Shown: positions 28,237 to 36,450 of the stretch, one piece after another
How the letters are laid out: every line of letters starts with the position of its first letter
How positions within the stretch are numbered: position 1 is the first letter of the stretch
Assembly (NCBI RefSeq): GCF_000344805.1
Contig: NC_020453.1
Span: 8,102,001 to 8,166,000 of the forward strand
Source: Bradyrhizobium oligotrophicum S58
GTDB lineage: Bacteria; Pseudomonadota; Alphaproteobacteria; Rhizobiales; Xanthobacteraceae
DNA length: 64,000 nt
Direction of reading: 5' to 3'
Translations under genes and position numbers: made by a program
Notes under the pieces: model-generated
Seen by the model: only the letters and a program-made list of their open reading frames with translations
What the model was told of the DNA's origin: nothing
Database searches by the model: none

Positions 28237-28414
28237 AAGATCACCATCGACACCCCTAGCAAAAGCGCCACTATAAGGTTATAAATACACCTCTTAAGGG
28301 TATCATCCACCCGCATGAGAATGAAATCTCATGTGGATAGCCGCGAGATATCCGAACTGGGCCCACGGCGCATTTCCGGCGCAGATGTTGCCGTCCATTG
28401 AGGATGCCGGAGCA

Positions 28415-28900
28415 ATGAAGACCCCCTCGTCTCGACCGTCTTACAAGTCTCAGACCAAAGTCGGTTCTCGCTCCGGCCGTTGCGATGGCGAGAATCCTAA
28501 CTACGGTTCTAGACGCTCAAATTCAGACCTCGCTAACATACGGTTCAATGCAACCGACGACGATTTCGGCTTGATCGTGTTGGGCAGGCAGCTCGAAGAG
28601 GCTCTTGCCAAGTTACGAGCCTTGGACGATCCGGCATCACAAGACCATCTTGAACAAATTGAGACCTTGCTCGCTGGCCTAGCGCCCATAGAGCAGGCCA
28701 TAATTGCCACACCGGCACGAACTATAGCCGGTCTGGGCGTAAAAGCTCGTCATGCATCTTACGTCAATTCCGAACACTGGGATGCGCCCATTGACCGGAT
28801 CGACTGGAATGCTCGGACCGTTCGTTCCTTGATTGAAGCGGTGTGCGACGTGGCCGCAATACCATGCTCATTGAGGTCGAACTCCAAGGAAGAGAAATAG
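28415..28900 (+). CDS. Hypothetical protein, 161 residues
   Basis: I start at MKTPSSRPSYKS (ATG 28415, GGAG just upstream), although an ATG at 28331 is in frame. The first 50 residues are Ser/Arg/Asn-rich and probably disordered; then comes a helical domain (DDDFGLIVLGRQLEEALAKL, LAPIEQAIIATPARTIAGLG, VKARHASYV). Such helical proteins are frequent near Bradyrhizobium phage-like regions, but I cannot assign a function. Confidence 0.6.
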   Translation: MKTPSSRPSYKSQTKVGSRSGRCDGENPNYGSRRSNSDLANIRFNATDDDFGLIVLGRQLEEALAKLRALDDPASQDHLEQIETLLAGLAPIEQAIIATPARTIAGLGVKARHASYVNSEHWDAPIDRIDWNARTVRSLIEAVCDVAAIPCSLRSNSKEEK

Positions 28901-28954
28901 TCGCGCGGTACAGACCTTGCTGCCGTTCAAGTTTCGAGTGAAGGAGTGGAGCGA

Positions 28955-29134
28955 ATGAGCATCGTGTCGATCATGGCCGCGTTCCTCGAAGAGGAGTTAC
29001 GAGAACATGGTATCCGCGGATTAACCAAACGCGAGCATGAAACGATCGTCATCAGCATGATCAAACGCACCGCCGAACTCGAGACCGACGTCAAGCAGCG
29101 TCGTTCGGGAGCACGCCTCGATGATCAGAACTGA
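28955..29134 (+). CDS. Small hypothetical protein, 59 residues
   Basis: ATG at 28955 with an AAGGAG ribosome site eight bases upstream. The product (MSIVSIMAAFLEEELREHGI, then TKREHETIVISMIKRTAELE) is strongly helical and charged. It follows the 28415 gene closely on the same strand. No family recognised. Confidence 0.55.
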   Translation: MSIVSIMAAFLEEELREHGIRGLTKREHETIVISMIKRTAELETDVKQRRSGARLDDQN

Positions 29135-29429
29135 GGGATTGTTGGTGTGTTGCGGATGGCTTTTTTAGCGTGGAGGAGAGGGACGGACTCCTGACCAGCC
29201 GCTACGAAACCCCAGAAACCCCGCAAAACAACTACCGCCTGAAGGATAGTACGATCCCGAGAGCAATGGGCCCGGCGACACCCGCGGCCTCGCCGCCGGG
29301 CGACCCGCGACGAAGCAGAGGCGCTCGAACTGCAGCCGTCGCATGCTGACCGGTTCGACGAAATAGCGGAAGCGCGGGTGCTGAAGGAGCACGGCTCGTT
29401 GCGTCCGGGTCCCTAGCGCGGTATTCGCG

Positions 29430-29981
29430 CTACTCGGCGGTGAGGTTCGTCGTCTTCGGCACCTCGCCCGCGTTCGTAGCGAGAAGGCTCCGCATCGCGC
29501 GCGCCGCCGGCACGAACGCGTTGTCGTATGAGAACGCGTGCCAGTCGATATTCTCGCGGGCGCCTAGCTTGTCCTGGTGCAGTTTGTCCCTGACGTCCTT
29601 CACGCTGCCGACGTCCGCCGCGAGACCGAGCTTCTTGTCGGGGTCGAATTTCCTCTCGAGGGACACCTTCCAGTCCTCGATGCCGATGCGTTCCGCCTTC
29701 GATCCGTCCAGACCCTTCTCCCTCAGCCAGAGCGCTGAGCCGAGCCCCTCGCACACAGAGAACGTGCCGACACAAAACTCAAAGTCGAGCATGTGGAAGT
29801 AGGATTCGAAAAGGAGCCTGCCTCGCTTCGCGTGCGGAACGATCAGCGCGGCCTTCATCTCCATTGCGACCAGCACGTGCTTGAGGTTGGAGACCAGCCG
29901 TAGCCGCACGTCCTCATGAAGGCCGTCGGGCAGACATTTCCGGATCCAGTCTTGCCATGCCGTGGCGGTCGACAGATGCAC
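29430..29981 (-). CDS. Hypothetical protein, possible N-terminal frameshift
   Basis: A 183-residue frame from a GTG at 29981, without a good ribosome site. Upstream, a TTG at 30024 has an AAGGAG site at ideal spacing and reads MFQLIELP; removing one C from a CCCC run joins it in frame to DGASGYVHLSTATAWQDW. So either a one-base frameshift or a coincidence. The rest is helical (SNLKHVLVAMEMKAALIVPH, RGRLLFESYFHMLDFEFCVG) with VRDKLHQDK, loosely HEPN-like, but I do not recognise the family. It follows the SRAP gene by 105 bp on the same strand. Confidence 0.6.
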   Translation of the reverse strand: MHLSTATAWQDWIRKCLPDGLHEDVRLRLVSNLKHVLVAMEMKAALIVPHAKRGRLLFESYFHMLDFEFCVGTFSVCEGLGSALWLREKGLDGSKAERIGIEDWKVSLERKFDPDKKLGLAADVGSVKDVRDKLHQDKLGARENIDWHAFSYDNAFVPAARAMRSLLATNAGEVPKTTNLTAE

Positions 29982-30086
29982 GTAACCCGAGGCTCCGTCG
30001 GGGCAGTTCGATGAGTTGGAACAAGTTCGTCTCCTTGTCTGCTCGTGAAAGTTTTTCAGGCCTTTTCTACAACGTGTGCTGCGCGG

Positions 30087-30815
30087 TTACGCCGCCGGCG
30101 TCGGGCCTTCCTTCACGCCGCGGGCGACGATCCGCAGCGTCCCGTCCGGCAGCGGCCGCTGCAACTTCAGCGCTTCGTCCGCGGGCGCCGTCATCCAGGT
30201 CTCGACCTCTACTGGCGAGGTCAGGATCACGGGCATCGCCTTCGGGTGGATGGCGCCGATCTCGGCGTTCGGCTCCGTCGTGAGGAAAGCGTAGAGGTCG
30301 TTGATGGTCTCGCCTTTCTTGACTTTCCTGACGGACGTCCAGTTGGTCCAGATGCCGGCGAAGCACGCGAGCGGCCGGGTCTCGTCGAGCGCGAACCAGA
30401 CGTCGCCGCCTTCGGCCTTGTTGAACTCGCTGAACGACTTGAACGGGACCACGCAGCCGTGGTCGGGACCCAGCCAGCGCTTCCATTGCGCGCTGGTGAC
30501 GTTCCTGATGTTAGTGGTCCCGCTGTCCGGCTCCAAGCGCAGCAGCTCCTTGAAGTCGACGGTCTTGCCCTTGGCCTCCAGCTTCTCGGCCCGCCTCTTG
30601 GTGGCGTCCATGAGCGCCTTCGCCGACGACAGCATGCCCCAGCGGGCCATCGCGAGCTCAAGGCCGACGGCCGAGTTGCGGACGATCGGCGCCGAGTAGT
30701 CATGGAAGAGGCCGGGGAGCGAGGGCAAGTTGCCGGTGCGGTCGTTGCCCGTCGGCACTCCGAAAAGCCGCCGGATCGCGTCGGCGTTCTTTGTCATCGA
30801 GTATAGGTTGCACAT
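30087..30815 (-). CDS. SRAP-family DNA-repair protein (YedK/HMCES-like)
   Basis: A 242-residue SOS-response-associated peptidase family member. The catalytic Cys2 is in MCNLYSMTKN; the usual Asn/Arg segment is TTNIRNVTS, WFALDE and ACFAGIW mark the core, and the active-site His is in IGAIHPKAMPVIL. Family members form a stable thiazolidine cross-link with abasic sites in single-stranded DNA. The segment between about 60 and 105 (KRRAEKLEAKGKTVDFKELL) is longer than in E. coli YedK. It begins six bases after the stop of the HEPN-like gene, so the two are co-transcribed. Confidence 0.9.
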   Translation of the reverse strand: MCNLYSMTKNADAIRRLFGVPTGNDRTGNLPSLPGLFHDYSAPIVRNSAVGLELAMARWGMLSSAKALMDATKRRAEKLEAKGKTVDFKELLRLEPDSGTTNIRNVTSAQWKRWLGPDHGCVVPFKSFSEFNKAEGGDVWFALDETRPLACFAGIWTNWTSVRKVKKGETINDLYAFLTTEPNAEIGAIHPKAMPVILTSPVEVETWMTAPADEALKLQRPLPDGTLRIVARGVKEGPTPAA

Positions 30816-30821
30816 TCAGCT

Positions 30822-31469
30822 TTATTCCGATTCATCGCCGGTGGTGACCTGAGCGCCACGCGCTGCGGCGGACCGGGGAGCCGTGTTTCGTGCCGCTCTC
30901 GCCGCCTCGCTATCGATTCTGAGCGCGAACGATTCCGGCCTCGCTTGCAGATCCTTGAAGAGCGTGCGGACGGTTGCCTGATAGACTTCGAGCAGCAGCT
31001 CGTTCGTGTCGAAGAGCAGCTTCCCGGTCAGAGTGATGCCTTCGTCGAAGACGGTCTGGATCATATACAGAGGTGGTTCGCTATCCCCTTCCCACACGTC
31101 GAAGGGCTCCACCGTCATTCGCATCATGTCCTCGTCCGAATGGGCCATGATCGTATTGCGCATCTCGACCAGTCTTTCGTGCAGTGACCGCTTTTCGTCG
31201 GAAAGCTTCAGGCCCACCATCTTCATGGTGAGCGGCATGGTCCCGCCCCGGGACTGGGCGAACGGCCGGGTGTAGGCAACGACGAGAGTGGTTTCGAAGC
31301 AGCGGAAGCGCCGAAGATCGACTTTGGAGTAGCTCGCGTCCTCGTCGCATTCGTAAAGGAACGCGCACGCGCTCAGAGCCTGCTGCAGGTCGTTAAGCGA
31401 GTACAAGAGGCGGCGTCTCCGCGCGTCCGCGTGCTGGGTCGCCTTCTCCTGATCCGGTGGCGCGGACAT
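30822..31469 (-). CDS. HEPN-like protein with RNxxxxH motif
   Basis: A 215-residue helical protein. LHERLVEMRNTIMAHSDEDM contains R104-N105-x4-H110, the R-polar-x4-6-H motif of HEPN ribonucleases. The N-terminal part (LLYSLNDLQQALSACAFLYE) and the YTRPFAQSRGG segment resemble abortive-infection-type HEPN proteins; the Arg/Ala-rich tail is probably disordered. It heads a short operon with SRAP, an unusual coupling of a candidate RNase with an abasic-site protector. Activity is inferred from the motif alone. Confidence 0.65.
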   Translation of the reverse strand: MSAPPDQEKATQHADARRRRLLYSLNDLQQALSACAFLYECDEDASYSKVDLRRFRCFETTLVVAYTRPFAQSRGGTMPLTMKMVGLKLSDEKRSLHERLVEMRNTIMAHSDEDMMRMTVEPFDVWEGDSEPPLYMIQTVFDEGITLTGKLLFDTNELLLEVYQATVRTLFKDLQARPESFALRIDSEAARAARNTAPRSAAARGAQVTTGDESE

Positions 31470-31901
31470 GATGAGGTATCTACCTTGCGGCTGGCCTCAC
31501 GACGAATGAAGATCGTGTCGGGAGCGGACGGACAGTTGTAGCAGTGTCGCGGCCGGCCGGCGATTGGCCGCCGCGCACCGGCTGCAGCGGAGCCGGCCAA
31601 CCAGGTCGTGGACGAAGTTGGGGGCAAGGTCAGCGCCAGCTGGCGGGGCGCTCGGTCACGCTCACGAACAGAACAGAACATAGCATGAACATAGAGTCGA
31701 GTCCGCGATAACCGGAGGCATCGCTCGATCCTATGCGCCCTTAACGTCTGATTGCATAAGCGATGGCTGGAAATTGTCCGATCGAGCGCTGAAAGCGCAC
31801 GACTATCTCTTTCTGCTAAAGTAGCGACAGAGAGAGATTATTTCAGTTGTTCCAGATTCGGGAGGAAACGCCCTCCCGCAATCATGCTACGGGGGGCGCA
31901 G
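31470..31901. other. Intergenic region, no gene seen
   Basis: This 432-bp gap between divergent genes shows no recognisable coding domain or structured element. The 3' third is AT-richer (near 31800-31850) and may hold the promoter for the gene at 31902. Confidence 0.4.
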
Positions 31902-32240
31902 ATGGCATTCTTCCGAAATCTCTTGACCGCTGCTTTTCGCTTTTTCAGGGGATCGGAGTTCAAGCCTCAGACAGGTGGCACATACCGACCGATCGTTCAG
32001 CTGAACCGCTGGTCGGGCCAAGATCGACCACCATCTCTGATGTGGAAGGATTGCCATCCGCGAACCCGTGCGACCTTCAAGGCGGAGCTCACTTGCTCGA
32101 ACGGTCATAGCGTCTCGCTACGCGGTCATTCCGTGGGTGAGGACGGACGTGTATCGCCGAGTGTCGTCTGCTTAGCCCCCGGCTGCGACTTCCACGACTT
32201 CGTGCTTTTAAAGGAGTGGTCCGCGGGAGCTCTCCGGTAA
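31902..32240 (+). CDS. Small Cys/His-rich hypothetical protein
   Basis: I start this at MAFFRNLLTAAFRFFRG (ATG 31902, GGGGGGCGCAG upstream); in-frame starts exist at 31884 and 31752. The 112-residue product has an amphipathic N-terminus and a C-terminal part with CSNGHSVSLRGHS and VVCLAPGCDFHDFVLL; the C/H spacing suggests a single zinc-binding fold. Family not recognised. It converges with the RES toxin gene. Confidence 0.55.
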   Translation: MAFFRNLLTAAFRFFRGSEFKPQTGGTYRPIVQLNRWSGQDRPPSLMWKDCHPRTRATFKAELTCSNGHSVSLRGHSVGEDGRVSPSVVCLAPGCDFHDFVLLKEWSAGALR

Positions 32241-32243
32241 AGC

Positions 32244-32978
32244 CTACGCAGCCTCTAGGACGTCTTCGTGGCCGGCCAACCTGCCGGCCTCGATGCGTTT
32301 ACCCTGGTTGTCGAAGGCATAAAGCTCAGAAATGCGACTTCCGTCCCAAACGTAGCGAAAATGCACCGTCTGCTGCGACCGTTGCAGCACATCTCCCGTC
32401 AAGATTGCTACACAAGCGCCGGTAGGACGCTCGATTGGGCGATAGAGAATGCCATTTGCGTTTTCGGGCATTCTCGTTCCGAGATCGTAACGAGATAGCT
32501 GATCCATCGCCGCCACGGATCTCGAGACCTGACGCAAGTCCCAAAATACTCCATTGATCGGAGTACAGAGCATACGCATGTCGAGTCCGATCGGAGCTTC
32601 ACTCGTGGCTTCCATGAACGACTGGCGCTTGGCGACCGATACGGCCAAAGCCGTCTGCTGCTCCAGGGAAAGTTCAAGACACGGACGCTGTTCGTCAAAA
32701 AACGTGCTGCCGTCAGGATTGCCGTAGGCGAACGGCGCCAAATTCCAGTTCTGCAGCTTCGGATCGGCGTTTGCTCCGTCGGCTGCATTCCTTTGCAATC
32801 GATCAAGCGACCGCAGACGCGGGTTTGTGATATTTTCCACCGAGACGATCTCATCGAGTCGATCGCTTGCGATGAGGCCGTCATAGACGTTGACTGGCGG
32901 AAACCTTGACGGGATCAGTCGATAAGCGTTTCCCGACCACGGCACGATAGGAGCGCTATCAACCACCTCGTTGGGCAT
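32244..32978 (-). CDS. RES-domain toxin
   Basis: A 244-residue RES toxin. The N-terminus has the family-typical WSGNAYRLIPSRFPPVNVYD, and the middle retains the ITNPRLRSLDRL and GILYRPIERPTG segments. RES toxins resemble ADP-ribosyltransferases and deplete NAD+ (MbcT, ParT and Res are examples). Its start overlaps the antitoxin stop by 20 bp, giving the usual antitoxin-first, coupled layout. Length is typical for the longer RES class. Confidence 0.88.
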   Translation of the reverse strand: MPNEVVDSAPIVPWSGNAYRLIPSRFPPVNVYDGLIASDRLDEIVSVENITNPRLRSLDRLQRNAADGANADPKLQNWNLAPFAYGNPDGSTFFDEQRPCLELSLEQQTALAVSVAKRQSFMEATSEAPIGLDMRMLCTPINGVFWDLRQVSRSVAAMDQLSRYDLGTRMPENANGILYRPIERPTGACVAILTGDVLQRSQQTVHFRYVWDGSRISELYAFDNQGKRIEAGRLAGHEDVLEAA

Positions 32979-33345
32979 CCAGATATCTCCTCACGCGGAT
33001 TATGCCCGTCATGCCTTCCAGCATCACGTCCATAGCGCTGGCCCCATCGAAATAACGATTCTTGGCGCGAATCCAAGCTTCGCCGCGGTCGTCCTGCGTG
33101 AACAGGATCCGCAACGATTTCCAGATCCCCAGGATGTGCGAAAGCCGCTCCCGGGTGTCCGCAGGGATGCCCCCGCCATCCTTTTTCCATTTGAAAAACG
33201 TCGAGCGCCCCGGTGAGCCGAGCAGGGCGATCTGTTCATCAGTCGTCAAATGCCAGAGTTCGGAGATCCGCAAGAAGGTCTCTAGCTCGGCCGGAATCCT
33301 GGATTGCCCGGCACCCCCATGAGGGACGGGTGTTGCTGTGACCAT
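32959..33345 (-). CDS. Xre/MbcA/ParS-type antitoxin
   Basis: A 128-residue antitoxin, started at MVTATPVPHGGAGQ; the frame extends upstream through the operator region and is not credible there. The N-terminal HTH (FLRISELWHLTTDEQIALLG, RSTFFKWKK) is followed by the DUF2384 toxin-binding domain (LSHILGIWKSLRILF, FDGASAMDVMLEGMTGI). It neutralises the RES toxin and represses its own promoter; repeated AGTCC boxes upstream are the likely targets. Confidence 0.9.
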   Translation of the reverse strand: MVTATPVPHGGAGQSRIPAELETFLRISELWHLTTDEQIALLGSPGRSTFFKWKKDGGGIPADTRERLSHILGIWKSLRILFTQDDRGEAWIRAKNRYFDGASAMDVMLEGMTGIIRVRRYLDAQRGG

Positions 33346-33363
33346 AGATGCTTCCTGTCTTAT

Positions 33364-33439
33364 TTTGGACTTGACAGACGTTTTAGTCCAATTATAGATA
33401 TAGTCCAGATCAGGACTACATGAACACGATAGTCCAAAA
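33364..33439. promoter_or_regulatory. Repeated TGGACT/AGTCCA operator boxes
   Basis: TTTGGACT (33364-33371), AGTCCAA (33385-33391), AGTCCA (33402-33407), GGACT (33413-33417) and AGTCCAAAA (33431-33439) form overlapping inverted and direct repeats between the antitoxin start and the divergent ubiquitin-like operon. They suggest cooperative Xre antitoxin binding that could also touch the divergent promoter. Confidence 0.72.
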
Positions 33440-33490
33440 CGAGCGAGCGTCAAGCTGAAACGGTCCGCATCGGCGGAAAGGGGAAGTCAC

Positions 33491-34201
33491 GTGGTAAATG
33501 TTGAGGAGAGCCGCGTTCGCGGCACGGAATACCAGGTCAATGGAGTGGGCGTTGCATTCTCGGACGGTATCGTGACCGGGCGCGAGGTGTTGACCCATTC
33601 GGGAAATGTTCCCGCAAGCGAGTTCCAGCTGATCTTAGTGCGAAACGGTCGTACCCACCTCATCGGGACCGATGACGAGGTCGATCTCGACAAGGAGCAC
33701 GGAGGTATGTTCCGTGCATTTCCCTCTGATCGCAACTACGGCTTCACCGTCGACGAGGTGGCCCAGACCTGGGGCGCGGTGGACATGGAGGTGGACGAAT
33801 TCCTCCGTATCTGGCCGCCTCGGGTCGGTCATCACTGGGTGCTCGAGCGTGATGATGAACCGGATACCGTGCTTATGACCGGCGGTATCTTGTCGTTCGG
33901 CCCCGAAGGTGTCGAGGATGTCGTTTCGCGCAAGGACGCCCATCCTGAAACCGTCATCGTAACGGTGGTGACCACCGCCGGCACTTACCCAGCGGAAGGT
34001 GCCAAGCGCTATCCGACGTCGACCCGGATTGGAGATGTGCTCGTCGAGGCGGCTCGGAAGCTGGACATCCGCGACAGCTCGACCTGGATCGTCACGGTCG
34101 CGGGACGCGACGTGAATCCCGCTTTCACGTTCTCCCAGGCTCATTTGACGGGCAACATCGCGCTCGAGTGGGGCCCTCGCGAAGGTGGCGGCGGTGCTTA
34201 A
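33491..34201 (+). CDS. Ubiquitin-like modifier precursor (BilA/multiubiquitin-like)
   Basis: A 236-residue protein. Residues 12-85 have the multiubiquitin pattern (NGVGVAFSDGIVTGREVLTH, FQLILVRNGRTHLIG), and residues 155-228 form another beta-grasp-like unit (VIVTVVTTAGTYPAEGAKRY, STWIVTVAGRDVNPAFTF). The C-terminus is PREGGGGA, so a Gly-Gly end exposed after protease trimming is plausible. GTG and ATG choices are limited; the start follows a GAAAGGGGAAG site. It leads a four-gene operon with E2, JAB and E1 in the BilABCD order, so it is probably the modifier attached to targets. Confidence 0.8.
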   Translation: MVNVEESRVRGTEYQVNGVGVAFSDGIVTGREVLTHSGNVPASEFQLILVRNGRTHLIGTDDEVDLDKEHGGMFRAFPSDRNYGFTVDEVAQTWGAVDMEVDEFLRIWPPRVGHHWVLERDDEPDTVLMTGGILSFGPEGVEDVVSRKDAHPETVIVTVVTTAGTYPAEGAKRYPTSTRIGDVLVEAARKLDIRDSSTWIVTVAGRDVNPAFTFSQAHLTGNIALEWGPREGGGGA

Positions 34202-34631
34202 GGCTCTTTCCAAGGCAGCGTTCGACCGGGACGTCGGGCGGATCGATGTGCGGTCCGCCCGGATGAGGGGATGGACGATCCTCGAAGCGAACTATCCCAT
34301 CCTAGATGTTCTTTTCGATCACGCAGCCGCTGCGCCGCTGCGGTTGCGATTTCGCTGCGACGACTGGGACGAAGTTCCGCCTTCGATCGAATTGCTGAAC
34401 AGGGAAGGGCACCATTTGACGACGGCGCCGCCAAATGTTGGCAACGTCTTCCATCCTGGTGGGCATCCGTCAACGGGCCGTCCGTTCGTCTGCATGCGGG
34501 GGGCGCGCGAGTTTCACACCCATCCCAGTCACACCACCGAGCTATGGGACAACTATCGCGGTCAGTCCGGCATGGATCTCGGCGGCATCGTATTTCAACT
34601 TTGGCAGGCATGGAAGAGGAGCGTCGGATGA
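34194..34631 (+). CDS. E2-like conjugating enzyme (BilB-like)
   Basis: About 145 residues, probably from the GTG at 34194, which has an AAGG site eight bases upstream and overlaps the modifier stop; a GTG at 34185 is also possible. Strand-rich LRLRFRCDDWDEVPPSIELL is followed by FHPGGHPSTGRPFVCMRG, where the Cys corresponds to the E2 active-site Cys in the H-P-x...G-x-x-C-L block, and then EFHTHPSHTTELWDN. It would receive the modifier from the E1 as a thioester and pass it to a target. It overlaps the JAB gene by ATGA. Confidence 0.78.
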   Translation: MLKALSKAAFDRDVGRIDVRSARMRGWTILEANYPILDVLFDHAAAAPLRLRFRCDDWDEVPPSIELLNREGHHLTTAPPNVGNVFHPGGHPSTGRPFVCMRGAREFHTHPSHTTELWDNYRGQSGMDLGGIVFQLWQAWKRSVG

Positions 34632-35098
34632 GCTCGATCCTATGCAGCAGTGATGTCCTGAAGAAGACCATCGCCCTCCTTCGTCGAGAAATGAAGGAGG
34701 GCCAGGAACGGGTCGCGCTTTGGCTTACGTCGTCGGTCGTCCGTTCTCCTGCAACGATCGTCGAAGTATACGAACCCGAGCAGGTCGTCGACGTCGATTA
34801 CTTTCGGATCCCGCCGGCGTCGATGCGGACATTGATGGACCATCTGCGGTCGACACGTCGACGTATCGCCGCGCAGATCCATACGCATCCCGGTCGGGCT
34901 TACCATTCCGAAGTCGATGCCGAGTGGGCAATCGTGCGGCATGTGGGCGCTCTTTCTCTGGTGCTTCCTCGCTTCGCAGCCTCAACCACCCCGAAGAACT
35001 TCCTGGAAGAGGTCATGACGTACGAATACTCGCACGACGGCGAGTGGGAGCATCGTCCGAATTTCGGCGCCGACGCGCGGGTGAAAGTAACGTCATGA
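34628..35098 (+). CDS. JAB/MPN metalloprotease (BilC-like)
   Basis: A 156-residue JAMM protease. The zinc motif is QIHTHPGRAYHSEVDAEW, with H85, H87, S94 and D97, and the upstream catalytic Glu is E27 in QERVALW. It would trim the modifier to its Gly-Gly end and/or remove it from targets. Its start and stop both overlap the neighbours by ATGA, so all four proteins are made from one coupled message. Confidence 0.88.
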   Translation: MSSILCSSDVLKKTIALLRREMKEGQERVALWLTSSVVRSPATIVEVYEPEQVVDVDYFRIPPASMRTLMDHLRSTRRRIAAQIHTHPGRAYHSEVDAEWAIVRHVGALSLVLPRFAASTTPKNFLEEVMTYEYSHDGEWEHRPNFGADARVKVTS

Positions 35099-36450
35099 CC
35101 AAGGCCGCCCAGCAAAATGCCCTGATGCTCGCCTCTCTTCTAGGTGTCGACGAGGCCAAAGCCAGCGAACGGCTGGCACGGGCTGTTCTGATCACCGCCC
35201 CTCCGGGGGAAAAAGCGGAATGGGCCTTCGAGATCGGCGAGCTCCTAGGACGCACCGTGAACGTGCGCTTTGCGCAAGCGGAAGCACCGCACCCGGAGGT
35301 GGAGTTGGTCATCGCGGACGCAACTCCCCGCACCGGTGCCCTTCACTTGTACGCGGACTTGGGTTTCACCAACGCCGTCGCAGCCCTGCATCCCATTGCC
35401 GGTCTGAGCGGTCGGCCCCATCCTCTTCACGCCGCCGCAGCCGCGTGCGCCGTCACCGCCGCTGTCGTCCATACCGTCGTCGGCTCGGAATCTCTTCCTC
35501 AAGTCCGACTGCCCATGCGGCTGGACTATTCGCAGCTCGGTATTCCGCCCGGCTCTCTCGACCGTCCGCTTGATATCGGAAGCGGGGCAATGGCCGGCGC
35601 AGGCGCGATCGCCCACGCATTTCTCCGTGCTGCCCGGCATGTGGACCTACGTGGTGAACTGACGGTCATCGACCCCAAGACGGTGCAGGCCGGCATCTTG
35701 AACCGATGTCTCTATCTCCGGGAAGAGGATATAGGCAGCGATAAAGCGACTGCTCTTGTGACGCGGGCGCAACCCGACTTTTCCGAACTACGGCTTCGTG
35801 CTCACGTAGGCGATTTCAAGTCTTATGTTCGCCCGCTTCCGCGTCCCCCGGAGACGACGTTCGTTACGGTCGACAGCCGTCACGTCAGGCGCCATATCCA
35901 GGGGGAGGTCCCACGCCGCATCGTGGATGCATCGACCACCGACGCACGCGGCGTCGTGATTCACTCGAACGTGCTTCCCACCGATAATGCTTGTCTCGCA
36001 TGCATCTACCGCCACGTCCCTGAAGAGCATGCTCGCGAGCGATCGATCGCTGAAGGACTCGGAGTGGATCTGGCGGATGTCAGGACCGGTCTGATCACTG
36101 CCGAAATCGCGCAGCGGATCGTTCGCACGCACCCTGCAATCGTCGCTGAGGACATCGTCGGCATCGCGTTCGACAGTCTGTTCCGGCAGCTGTGCTCGGA
36201 GCAGGCGCTTGCCTTGCCAGAGGGACGTCAGGTACTAGCGCCGTTCGCCTTCGTGTCGGCGTGGGCCGGCATTCTGCAGGTAGTGGAGATGCTGCGCTCA
36301 TTCGCGGGGATGAAGGAAACAAACTACTGGCAGGTCGACCCTTGGAATACTCCGGTCGCACGGGCACGAACGCTGCGGCCTCGTCATCCCGAGTGCCAGT
36401 TTTGCTCAAAGCCAGAGTATCGGCCAATTATTCACTCGCTTTGGGGTTAG
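35095..36450 (+). CDS. ThiF/E1-like activating enzyme (BilD-like)
   Basis: A 451-residue E1-like protein. The N-terminal 150 residues are an inactive or accessory Rossmann part; the ThiF core begins with LDIGSGAMAGAGAIAHAFLR, continues with ELTVIDPKTVQAGILNRCLY (acidic strand end plus Asn/Arg adenylation residues), and has zinc-binding CxxC pairs NACLACIY and PECQFCSKP. It would adenylate the modifier C-terminus. Length and gene order fit BilD; the catalytic Cys could not be assigned with certainty. Confidence 0.85.
   Translation: MTKAAQQNALMLASLLGVDEAKASERLARAVLITAPPGEKAEWAFEIGELLGRTVNVRFAQAEAPHPEVELVIADATPRTGALHLYADLGFTNAVAALHPIAGLSGRPHPLHAAAAACAVTAAVVHTVVGSESLPQVRLPMRLDYSQLGIPPGSLDRPLDIGSGAMAGAGAIAHAFLRAARHVDLRGELTVIDPKTVQAGILNRCLYLREEDIGSDKATALVTRAQPDFSELRLRAHVGDFKSYVRPLPRPPETTFVTVDSRHVRRHIQGEVPRRIVDASTTDARGVVIHSNVLPTDNACLACIYRHVPEEHARERSIAEGLGVDLADVRTGLITAEIAQRIVRTHPAIVAEDIVGIAFDSLFRQLCSEQALALPEGRQVLAPFAFVSAWAGILQVVEMLRSFAGMKETNYWQVDPWNTPVARARTLRPRHPECQFCSKPEYRPIIHSLWG

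Noticed and set aside
29165..29392. Minus-strand 75-codon frame
   Set aside because: Composition is Pro/Gly/Arg-rich without family features; no ribosome site.
31373..31681. 102-codon minus-strand frame upstream of the HEPN-like gene
   Set aside because: Overlaps that gene in another frame and is Arg/Ser/Thr-rich, as expected of a shadow.
33346..33453. 36-codon N-terminal extension of the Xre antitoxin
   Set aside because: It covers the AGTCC operator boxes and promoter; the ATG at 33345 gives the usual length.
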